From the NCBI GenBank assembly GCA_902489645.1, contig CABUAW010000004.1, positions 22,707 through 86,706 on the forward strand: a stretch of 64,000 nucleotides of DNA. The letters are read 5' to 3'. The number at the start of each line of letters is the position of its first letter. Within the stretch, counting starts at the first letter, position 1. This stretch comes from an uncultured Lachnospiraceae bacterium (lineage in GTDB: Bacteria > Bacillota > Clostridia > Lachnospirales > Lachnospiraceae). The notes beneath the pieces are model-generated. The model did no database searches. It was not told the DNA's origin and worked only from the letters and a program-made list of their open reading frames with translations. The position numbers and the translations under genes are program-made. Below are positions 48,894-56,391 of the stretch, one piece after another.

Positions 48894-50696
48894 GTGACAG
48901 TATTTGATGAGCGGATTGAAATATTGCGGGAAACGATGAAAGCCGAAAATATTGATTTTTATTTCATACCGACAGCAGATGAGCATGCCTCCGAATATAT
49001 CAGTGATTTTTATAAAGTCAGGAATTATTACGCCGGATTTACCGGCTCGGCCGGGAACCTGTTAATCGGTATGGATATGGCCGGGCTTTGGACGGACGGA
49101 CGTTATTTTATCCAGGCGGAGAATCAGCTTGAGGGAAGCCGGGTTCAGTTGTTTCGGATGGGCAGCGCCGGAGTCCCGACGGTATTGGAATATTTAAAAG
49201 AGCATTTGCCAAAAGGCGGCACATTGGCCTTTGACGGGCGGGTTGTCGATTTGGCCCAGGGGCAGAGCTATGAAAAGATGGCGCTTGAGAAGCAGGGACG
49301 TATTTTGTGGAATCGTGATTTGGCCGGAGGTTTGTGGAAAGAACGGCCGGAACGTTTGACAAAACCGGTATATGTGTTGGATGAAAAATATGCGGGAAAA
49401 GGCCGCAGACAGAAGCTTTCCGAGCTTCGCCGGTATATGGAGCAAAAAGGCGGAGACGAGGTTCTTCTTTCGTCTTTGGAGGATATTGCCTGGCTTATGA
49501 ATCTGCGGGGAAATGATGTGAAGCATACCCCGGTTTTTCTCGCCTTTGCAAAGATTGGTAAAGCATCGGCAGAGCTTTATGCGGACAAAAAAGCATTTTC
49601 TGAAAAGGTGACGAATGATTTGGCGAAGGACGGCATTATTTTAAAACCTTATATGCAAATTTATGATGATTTGAAAAAGCTTTCTGCGGAGAAACTCATC
49701 TATGACCCGGTGAAAGTCAATTATGCCCTGAGCCGGTGTGTGACGGAAAATGTTCGGGTGATTTCCTCGGACGTCAACGAGATGATTCCAAAGTCCGTAA
49801 AAAATGAAACAGAGCTTGATAATCTGCGGCGGGTGCATATTAAAGATGGGGTGGCCGTGACAAAATTTATGTATTGGCTGAAAACAAATGTGGGAAAGCA
49901 TAGAATATCAGAAATCAGCGCTTCGGATTATCTGGAAAAACTCCGTTCCGGCATCGATACTTATCTGGATTTGAGTTTTGATACGATTTCCGCCTATAAA
50001 GCGAATGCGGCAATGATGCATTACAGCGCCACACCGGAAACGGATGCGGTATTGGAGCCGTCCGGCATGCTTCTTGTAGATTCGGGTGGTCAATATTATG
50101 AAGGAACTACGGATATTACCCGAACTTTTGTCCTGGGGCCGGTTTCTGAGGAAGAGAAGAAGCATTTTACTTTAGTTGCAAAGTCTATGCTGAATCTGGC
50201 AAATGCGAAATTTCTTTATGGCTGTTCCGGATATACGCTGGACATCCTGGCCAGGGGACCGCTCTGGAATCTGGGGATTGACTACCAGTGCGGGACGGGC
50301 CACGGCGTCGGCTATCTTTTAAGCGTTCATGAGGGACCGAATGGTTTTCGGTGGAAACAGGTGCCGGGACGCAGAGATTTTGCCGTTCTGGAGGCCGGAA
50401 TGGTGACAACGGATGAACCGGGAGTTTATATTGAGGGCAGCCATGGTATTCGTACGGAAAATGAACTTATTTGTGTCCGGGATGAAAAAAATAATTATGG
50501 CCAGTTTATGCGGTTTGAGATGCTGACCTGGGCGCCTGTCGACCTGGATGGAATCGATATCCGCTGGTTAAATCCGGAGGATGTGCGTCAGTTGGATACA
50601 TATCATCGGATGGTCTATGAAAAAATCAGTCCTTATCTGGAACCGGAGGAGAGGGAATGGCTGCGTCAGTATACCCGGCCGTTAGGTGAATTATAG
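48894..50696 (+). CDS. Xaa-Pro aminopeptidase P family (M24B)
   Basis: A 600-residue cytoplasmic metallopeptidase of the large aminopeptidase P form, which removes N-terminal residues before proline. Two creatinase-like N-terminal domains (about 1-310) precede the pita-bread catalytic domain with metal ligands in LLVDSGGQYYEGTTDITRTF, GTGHGVGYLLSVHEGP and DEPGVYIEGSHGIRTENE. A short C-terminal domain follows. The GTG start at 48894 has GAGGAAGA upstream; the longer frame from 48771 runs back through the previous gene and its hairpin. Confidence 0.9.
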   Translation: MTVFDERIEILRETMKAENIDFYFIPTADEHASEYISDFYKVRNYYAGFTGSAGNLLIGMDMAGLWTDGRYFIQAENQLEGSRVQLFRMGSAGVPTVLEYLKEHLPKGGTLAFDGRVVDLAQGQSYEKMALEKQGRILWNRDLAGGLWKERPERLTKPVYVLDEKYAGKGRRQKLSELRRYMEQKGGDEVLLSSLEDIAWLMNLRGNDVKHTPVFLAFAKIGKASAELYADKKAFSEKVTNDLAKDGIILKPYMQIYDDLKKLSAEKLIYDPVKVNYALSRCVTENVRVISSDVNEMIPKSVKNETELDNLRRVHIKDGVAVTKFMYWLKTNVGKHRISEISASDYLEKLRSGIDTYLDLSFDTISAYKANAAMMHYSATPETDAVLEPSGMLLVDSGGQYYEGTTDITRTFVLGPVSEEEKKHFTLVAKSMLNLANAKFLYGCSGYTLDILARGPLWNLGIDYQCGTGHGVGYLLSVHEGPNGFRWKQVPGRRDFAVLEAGMVTTDEPGVYIEGSHGIRTENELICVRDEKNNYGQFMRFEMLTWAPVDLDGIDIRWLNPEDVRQLDTYHRMVYEKISPYLEPEEREWLRQYTRPLGEL

Positions 50697-50718
50697 AAAT
50701 TTTCAAAAGTGAACCGGA

Positions 50719-50747
50719 TAGACAATTGGTTCTATTTATGTTATTAT
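50719..50747 (+). promoter_or_regulatory. Promoter of the fructose-6-phosphate aldolase gene
   Basis: TAGACA (50719-50724), 17 bases, TATTAT (50742-50747). Confidence 0.5.
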
Positions 50748-50806
50748 CTATGGTGAAATATGCATTTAAAAAAATTTATTATAAGAAATTCAGGAGGGAA
50801 AAATCA

Positions 50807-51460
50807 ATGAAATTTTTTATTGACACAGCAAAGGTCGAGGATATTAAAAAAGCAAACGATATGGGCGTTATCTGTGGCGTAACGACAAACCCATCTTTAA
50901 TTGCAAAGGAAGGCCGTGTCTTTGAAGAAGTTATTGCTGAAATTGCGTCTATCGTTGACGGACCAATCAGCGGTGAAGTTAAAGCGACAACAATAGATGC
51001 CGAAGGAATGATTGCCGAAGGCCGTGCCATCGCCGCAATCCATCCAAATATGGTGGTTAAAATTCCTATGACAGCCGAAGGCTTAAAAGCATGTAAAGTA
51101 TTGTCTTCCGAAGGTATTAAGACAAATGTTACTTTGATTTTTACAGCAAATCAGGCATTACTGGCAGCGAGAGCAGGTGCAACCTATGTATCCCCATTCC
51201 TGGGCAGACTGGATGATATTTCCACACCAGGCATTGATTTAATCCGTACAATCTCCGAAATTTTTGCTGTGGCAGGTATTGAAACAGAAATTATCGCAGC
51301 AAGTGTTCGTCACCCAATCCATGTCATTGACTGCGCGCTTGCAGGCGCTGATATTGCAACTGTTCCATACAGTGTTATCGAGCAGATGATTAAACATCCG
51401 CTGACAGAACAGGGAATTGAGAAGTTCCAGGCAGATTATAAGGCTGTATTTGGTGAATAA
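50807..51460 (+). CDS. fsa: Transaldolase-like fructose-6-phosphate aldolase
   Basis: A 217-residue small transaldolase-family enzyme. The Schiff-base lysine is Lys 85 (MVVKIPMT). Other typical parts are MKFFIDTAKVEDI, GVTTNPSLIAKEGR and FVSPFLGRLDD-like YVSPFLGRLDDI. It either transfers dihydroxyacetone or cleaves fructose 6-phosphate. The split transketolase genes follow directly, so it most likely serves as transaldolase in the non-oxidative pentose phosphate pathway. The start at 50807 follows AGGAGGG; codon use is typical of a highly expressed gene. Confidence 0.9.
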   Translation: MKFFIDTAKVEDIKKANDMGVICGVTTNPSLIAKEGRVFEEVIAEIASIVDGPISGEVKATTIDAEGMIAEGRAIAAIHPNMVVKIPMTAEGLKACKVLSSEGIKTNVTLIFTANQALLAARAGATYVSPFLGRLDDISTPGIDLIRTISEIFAVAGIETEIIAASVRHPIHVIDCALAGADIATVPYSVIEQMIKHPLTEQGIEKFQADYKAVFGE

Positions 51461-51487
51461 TCCGTTTTATATGTAACGATACGGGAT

Positions 51488-51512
51488 GAATAGCGGGAAT
51501 GTCCCGCTATTC
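51488..51512 (+). terminator. Hairpin between fsa and transketolase genes
   Basis: GAATAGCGGGA (51488-51498) pairs perfectly with TCCCGCTATTC (51502-51512) around ATG. There is no T-run, so it may be an mRNA processing or stability element inside the operon. Confidence 0.45.
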
Positions 51513-51534
51513 CTATGAGAAAAAGGCAGGTTAG

Positions 51535-52374
51535 ATGATGAATACAATAGAACTTCAAAAGATGGCCAATGATATCCGAAAGGGTATCGTAACGGCTGTA
51601 CACAGTGCAAAATCCGGACATCCGGGCGGCTCTTTATCCGCAGCAGATATTTTCACATATCTTTACTTTGAAGAGATGAACGTGGACCCGAATGTTCCGG
51701 CCAGGGAAGACAGAGACCGCTTCGTATTATCCAAAGGTCATGTGGCGCCGGCCTACTATTCGACATTAGCCCACAAAGGATTTTTCCCGGTAGAGGATTT
51801 GAAAACTCTCCGTAAGGTTGGCTCTTATCTTCAGGGACATCCGGATAAAAAACATATTCCGGGCGTCGATATGTCCAGCGGTTCTCTGGGACAGGGCGTT
51901 TCTGCGGCTGTCGGTATGGCTTTATCCGCAAAATTGAGTGACGATACTTACCGCGTATACACACTGCTCGGCGACGGAGAAATTCAGGAAGGCCAGGTTT
52001 GGGAAGCGGCCATGTTTGCCGGTGCGCGGAAATTGGATAATCTCGTGGTTATCGTGGATAATAACGGTCTTCAGATTGACGGAAATGTTGCGGACGTATG
52101 TTCTCCGTACCCGATTGATAAAAAATTCGAAGCATTTAATTTCCATGTAATTAATATTGACGGCCATGATTTTGAACAGATTGCCGCAGCCTTTGAGGAG
52201 GCCCGGGCAACAAAAGGAATGCCGACGGCGATTATCGCGAAAACTGTCAAGGGAAAAGGCGTTTCCTTCATGGAAAATCAGGCAAGCTGGCACGGCACCG
52301 CGCCGAATGATGAACAGTACAAGGTTGCTATGGAAGATTTGGAGAAAGTAGGTGAAGCACTGTGTCAGAAGTAA
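51535..52374 (+). CDS. Transketolase, N-terminal subunit
   Basis: A 279-residue thiamine-diphosphate-binding half of a split transketolase. Motifs are AKSGHPGGSLSAADI, LSKGHVAPAYYS, SGSLGQGVSAAVGMA and the ThDP signature GDGEIQEGQVWEAA followed by VDNNGLQIDG. It transfers two-carbon units in the pentose phosphate pathway as a complex with the next gene product. ATG 51535 or the adjacent ATG 51538 may be used. It overlaps the C-terminal subunit gene by 13 bases. Confidence 0.93.
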   Translation: MMNTIELQKMANDIRKGIVTAVHSAKSGHPGGSLSAADIFTYLYFEEMNVDPNVPAREDRDRFVLSKGHVAPAYYSTLAHKGFFPVEDLKTLRKVGSYLQGHPDKKHIPGVDMSSGSLGQGVSAAVGMALSAKLSDDTYRVYTLLGDGEIQEGQVWEAAMFAGARKLDNLVVIVDNNGLQIDGNVADVCSPYPIDKKFEAFNFHVINIDGHDFEQIAAAFEEARATKGMPTAIIAKTVKGKGVSFMENQASWHGTAPNDEQYKVAMEDLEKVGEALCQK

Positions 52375-53300
52375 AGAAGATTGCCACAAGAGAAAGCTAT
52401 GGAAACGCTTTGACAGAGCTTGGCGCAAAACATGATAATTTAATTGTTCTGGACGCAGACCTTGCTGCGGCTACAAAAACAAGCATATTTAAAAAAGCCT
52501 ATCCTGAGCGTCATATTGACTGCGGTATCGCTGAAAGCAATATGATGGGTATTGCGGCCGGTTTGGCGGCTACGGGGAAAGTACCTTTTGCAAGTACCTT
52601 TGCCATGTTTGCGGCGGGCCGTGCCTTTGAACAGATTCGGAATTCCATCGGTTATCCGAAGCTGAATGTAAAAATCGGAGCAACCCATGCAGGCATTTCC
52701 GTCGGTGAAGACGGGGCAACCCATCAGTGTAACGAGGACATCGCTTTAATGCGGACGATTCCGGGAATGGTTGTTATCAATCCGGCCGATGACGTGGAAG
52801 CGAAAGCGGCGGTTTATGCAGCTTATGAGCATGAGGGTCCGGTATATATGCGTTTTGGACGTTTAGCGGTTCCGGTTATCAATGACAATCCGGATTATAA
52901 ATTTGAAATCGGTAAAGGAATTACCTTAAAAGAAGGTAAGGATATAACAATTATTGCTACGGGACTTTGCGTTTCCGAATCTCTGGAAGCCGCAAAGCTG
53001 TTGGCGGCAGATGGAATTGATGCCAGGGTTATCAATATCCACACAATTAAACCTCTGGACGAGGAATTGGTTGTAAAGGCGGCGAAAGAGACCGGACGTA
53101 TTTTCACTGTAGAAGAACATTCGATTATCGGAGGCCTTGGAAGTGCGGTTTGTGACACACTGTCAGCTCAGCAGCCGACAAAGGTGACAAAAATCGGTGT
53201 GGAAGATACTTACGGCGAATCCGGTCCGGCCGTGGAATTAATTCACAAATATGGTCTGGATGCGGAAGGTATTTACAAGAAGATTAAAGCATTTTTATAA
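52362..53300 (+). CDS. Transketolase, C-terminal subunit
   Basis: A 312-residue partner subunit containing the pyrimidine-binding and C-terminal transketolase domains. Typical segments are LIVLDADLAAATKT, CGIAESNMMGIAAGLAATGKVPFAS (spans the catalytic Glu), GATHAGISVGEDGATHQ and TVEEHSIIGGLGSAV. It starts at a GTG (52362) inside the preceding gene, so the two halves are made together. A terminator follows. Confidence 0.93.
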   Translation: MSEVKKIATRESYGNALTELGAKHDNLIVLDADLAAATKTSIFKKAYPERHIDCGIAESNMMGIAAGLAATGKVPFASTFAMFAAGRAFEQIRNSIGYPKLNVKIGATHAGISVGEDGATHQCNEDIALMRTIPGMVVINPADDVEAKAAVYAAYEHEGPVYMRFGRLAVPVINDNPDYKFEIGKGITLKEGKDITIIATGLCVSESLEAAKLLAADGIDARVINIHTIKPLDEELVVKAAKETGRIFTVEEHSIIGGLGSAVCDTLSAQQPTKVTKIGVEDTYGESGPAVELIHKYGLDAEGIYKKIKAFL

Positions 53301-53325
53301 GCAGAATTAAGACGATTAAAATACG

Positions 53326-53360
53326 GCCTGCGGACAAAAACATTTGTTCGCAGGCTCTTG
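53326..53360 (+). terminator. Terminator of the transketolase operon
   Basis: GCCTGCG (53326 onward) pairs with CGCAGGC (to 53355), with inner ACAA/TTGT pairing, then TCTTGTGTTTT. Confidence 0.7.
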
Positions 53361-53431
53361 TGTTTTGTATGAAAATCCGCTATAATCTAAAGTGGTTTCT
53401 TATTTATTAAATTGAAGTGAAAGGCATGAAA

Positions 53432-54658
53432 ATGAAAAACAGTGATTTTTATGATTTTGGTGAACAGATACAAAAAATTGTCCAGTCAGCCATTGACTCC
53501 AATGATTTCAGCGAGCTGAATAAAACGGTGCGCGCTACGGTAAACGATGCGGTGGATGTGGTTCGTTCCGGCGTTTCTCAGGCATCGGAAAGCGTTGCAA
53601 AAGCGCAGAATCCAAATACAAGAAGGGCGTCCTCAGCTCCGCAGGTACATCGGACCCAGGCCAGAAGCCAGGCTTCCTATAAGGCGCGGGAGAAAGAGCA
53701 GTCCCAATATTTTGTGGACCATCCGAAGGGAGAAATCACCGGAACGCTGATGGTCGTTATCGGGTTTATTTTGAGTACCATGGTTGGTATTGGACTGGCC
53801 GTGCTGGTTATCATCCGGTTTGTTCTGGACGGCCTGACGGCCCTGCTTATCCCGATTTTGATTTTATTGCTTCTTTTTATTTTGTTTATGCTCATTGGTA
53901 TGCGGGGGCATCGCATGACATCCCGGATTAAGCGCTTCAGGGAATATCGGAGAATTCTGGACGACCGGGAATTCTGTGACGTTGAGGAGCTGGCGGAGAA
54001 ACTTGGAAAGACGCCGGGATATATTGTCAAGGATTTAAAAGATATGATGTCCTGCCGAATGTTTCTGCAGGGACATTTTGATAAGCAGAACAAGTGCTTT
54101 ATGATTACGGACCATGCTTATGACCAGTATTGTCTGGCCCAGAAAAGTCTGGAAGAGCGGGAAGCCCAGGCGAAGGCCGATGCGGCGAAGATGTCAGACC
54201 CGAAATATTCAGAGGAAGTCCGGCAGATGCTTACCGAAGGAAATCGTTATGTAAAGCACATCCGTGAATGTAATGACGCCATTCCGGGGGTGGAGATTTC
54301 GGCGAAGATATCCCGTCTTGAGTTGATTGTTTCCAGAATCTTTGCACAGGTGGAGAAGGACCCGACGCTGGCGCCGGAGCTTCATCAGTTTATGAATTAT
54401 TATCTGCCGACGACCCAGAAGCTTCTGGACGTTTATCGGGAACTGGATACTCAGCCGGTACAGGGACAGAATATTTCAGACACCAAAAAGGAAATAGAGG
54501 CCACTTTGGATACAATTAATCAGGCGTTTGAAAATCTTTTGGATAGCTGTTATAAAGATACGGCATGGGATGTTTCAACAGATATTTCTGTTTTGAATAC
54601 GATGCTTGCAAATGAGGGGCTGACGGGGGATGAATTATCCCGAGATACACGTGGTTAA
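53432..54658 (+). CDS. XpaC-like protein (5-bromo-4-chloroindolyl phosphate hydrolysis family)
   Basis: A 408-residue protein of the XpaC family. A soluble N-terminal part precedes two adjacent membrane segments (about 110-132 and 137-158). A cytoplasmic region follows with an HTH-like section (VEELAEKLGKTPGYIVKDLKDM near 190) and a long helical C-terminus. XpaC genes usually pair with telA, as here, 38 bases upstream of it. Its real function is unknown; the family name comes from an old reporter-substrate observation. The start at 53432 best fits the ribosome site GAAAGG; GTG 53417 and ATG 53426 are alternatives. Confidence 0.8.
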   Translation: MKNSDFYDFGEQIQKIVQSAIDSNDFSELNKTVRATVNDAVDVVRSGVSQASESVAKAQNPNTRRASSAPQVHRTQARSQASYKAREKEQSQYFVDHPKGEITGTLMVVIGFILSTMVGIGLAVLVIIRFVLDGLTALLIPILILLLLFILFMLIGMRGHRMTSRIKRFREYRRILDDREFCDVEELAEKLGKTPGYIVKDLKDMMSCRMFLQGHFDKQNKCFMITDHAYDQYCLAQKSLEEREAQAKADAAKMSDPKYSEEVRQMLTEGNRYVKHIRECNDAIPGVEISAKISRLELIVSRIFAQVEKDPTLAPELHQFMNYYLPTTQKLLDVYRELDTQPVQGQNISDTKKEIEATLDTINQAFENLLDSCYKDTAWDVSTDISVLNTMLANEGLTGDELSRDTRG

Positions 54659-54696
54659 AATACATAGGAAAATGAATAAAGTAAGGAGAGGGAAAG

Positions 54697-55845
54697 ATGA
54701 GCGAAGCATTTAAAGAGTTTCAGACAGCACCGACGTTGGTATTTGATGAAGTGCCGGAGATGAAAGAAAAAGCCGAACTGGCGGAAACGGCCGCAAAGGA
54801 ACCGGAACCGATGGATGATTCCGTATTGAGCGACGAGGAGCGGGCCATGGTGGACAGCTTCAGTCAGCAGATTGACCTGAACAATACGAATGCAATTTTG
54901 AAATATGGTGCAGGTGTTCAGAAAAAAATGGCCGATTTTTCGGAAGCGGCGCTGGAAAATGTAAAATCCAAGGATTTGGGAGAAGTCGGCGATATGCTCA
55001 GTAATGTGGTCACGGAGTTGAAGAGCTTTGACGCCGAGGAAGAGAGTAAAGGCTTTTTCGGAGGCCTTTTTAAGAAAACTTCGAATAAAATGACCTCAAT
55101 GAAGGCAAAATATGCCAAGGCAGAAGATAATGTCATGCAGATTTGTAAGTCGCTGGAAGCTCATCAGGTGGTTTTATTGAAGGATATTGCCACTTTGGAT
55201 AAAATGTATGAATTAAATCTGACTTACTTTAAAGAACTGACGATGTATATACTGGCCGGGAAGAAGAAGCTGGAACAGGTACGCAATGAGGAGCTTCCGG
55301 CGTTGATTCAGAAAGCCGAAGCCAGCGGATTGGCGGAGGATGCCCAGGCGGCTAAGGATTTGGAAGGCCTGTGTCAGCGTTTTGAGAAAAAGCTTCATGA
55401 CCTGGATTTGACCCGGATGATTTCCATTCAGACCGCACCGCAGATTCGTCTTGTTCAGAACAGCGATACAATGATGGTGGAAAAAATCCAGTCAACAGTA
55501 GTAAATACAATTCCACTCTGGAAGAGCCAGATGGTTTTAGCTCTTGGCGTGGAACATTCGAATCAGGCGGCCAAAGCTCAGCAGCAGGTGACAGATATGA
55601 CGAATGAGCTTTTGAAGAAGAATGCGGAAAAGCTGAAGATGGCATCAATTGAAACTGCAAAAGCTTCTGAAAGAGGTATTGTTGATATTGAGACTTTGAA
55701 GCAGACGAATGAATCTTTGATTTCTACTTTGGATGAAATTATGAAGATTCAGACAGAGGGCCGGGAAAAACGTCTGGCGGCGGAAGGTGAGCTTCGCCAG
55801 ATGGAGGATGACTTAAAGAAAAAGTTATTAGAAATACGCAAATAA
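54697..55845 (+). CDS. TelA family toxic anion resistance protein
   Basis: A 382-residue, almost wholly helical soluble protein of the TelA/KlaA family, first linked to tellurite resistance and later to envelope stress. Typical features are the SFSQQIDLNNTNAILKYGAGVQKKMADFSE stretch, the LGEVGDMLSNVVTELKSF segment and the C-terminal coiled coil ending in EGELRQMEDDLKKKLLEI. It forms a unit with the XpaC-like gene. Its stop overlaps the start of the next lipoprotein gene (TAATG). Confidence 0.88.
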   Translation: MSEAFKEFQTAPTLVFDEVPEMKEKAELAETAAKEPEPMDDSVLSDEERAMVDSFSQQIDLNNTNAILKYGAGVQKKMADFSEAALENVKSKDLGEVGDMLSNVVTELKSFDAEEESKGFFGGLFKKTSNKMTSMKAKYAKAEDNVMQICKSLEAHQVVLLKDIATLDKMYELNLTYFKELTMYILAGKKKLEQVRNEELPALIQKAEASGLAEDAQAAKDLEGLCQRFEKKLHDLDLTRMISIQTAPQIRLVQNSDTMMVEKIQSTVVNTIPLWKSQMVLALGVEHSNQAAKAQQQVTDMTNELLKKNAEKLKMASIETAKASERGIVDIETLKQTNESLISTLDEIMKIQTEGREKRLAAEGELRQMEDDLKKKLLEIRK

Positions 55846-56363
55846 TGAAGCGTTGTTTGTATATATTCAGTGTTTTGATAATGGTATCGAGCCTTGCCGC
55901 ATGCGGCAAGGCCCTTTCGTCCCGTCAGATACTTTCGGAGACAGAAGAGATTCATCTTGGTTATGCGGATGAAAACCAATCAGTGGAAATTGTGGATGCC
56001 GAGAAAGTTACAGTCCGGCCGGATAAGATGAATGTGGGTTTTGCCCAGAGTTCCAATTTGTATGATTGGCAGGTGGCCCAGACGGAATCTTTTTATGCCG
56101 CTTTTATAGAGGGCGATGGATATCATTTAAATATAGCAGATGCTCACGGCGATGCCGGACGCCAGAGAGAACAGTTGGAAAAACTTGTGAATGCGCCGAT
56201 GGATGTGCTATTCGTTGTTCCGGTGGATTTTGACGAGATTTCTGAGATTGTGGAGCAGGCGGAAAATGCAGGAATCAAGGTGATTCTTTTGAGTGAATCG
56301 GAGGCGGAGATTGTGAGCGGAGATGAAGCACGGCATCAATTGGAAAACGAATGGGTGCCCTGA
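55845..56363 (+). CDS. Lipoprotein with single-lobe periplasmic-binding-like domain
   Basis: A 172-residue lipoprotein. The signal peptide with lipobox (SLAAC, Cys about 20) precedes a segment like the first lobe of type 1 sugar-binding proteins (MNVGFAQSSNLYDWQVAQTESF, then NIADAHGDAGRQREQLEKLVN and DVLFVVPVDFDEISEIVEQA). The second lobe, present in the usual 320-residue family, is missing, and the protein ends at a regular stop. It may be a truncated receptor or a dedicated one-lobe sensor. It is translationally coupled to telA, and no sensor kinase is nearby. Confidence 0.7.
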   Translation: MKRCLYIFSVLIMVSSLAACGKALSSRQILSETEEIHLGYADENQSVEIVDAEKVTVRPDKMNVGFAQSSNLYDWQVAQTESFYAAFIEGDGYHLNIADAHGDAGRQREQLEKLVNAPMDVLFVVPVDFDEISEIVEQAENAGIKVILLSESEAEIVSGDEARHQLENEWVP

Positions 56364-56391
56364 CAGATGAGACAGACAAAAAGAGGTAGTT

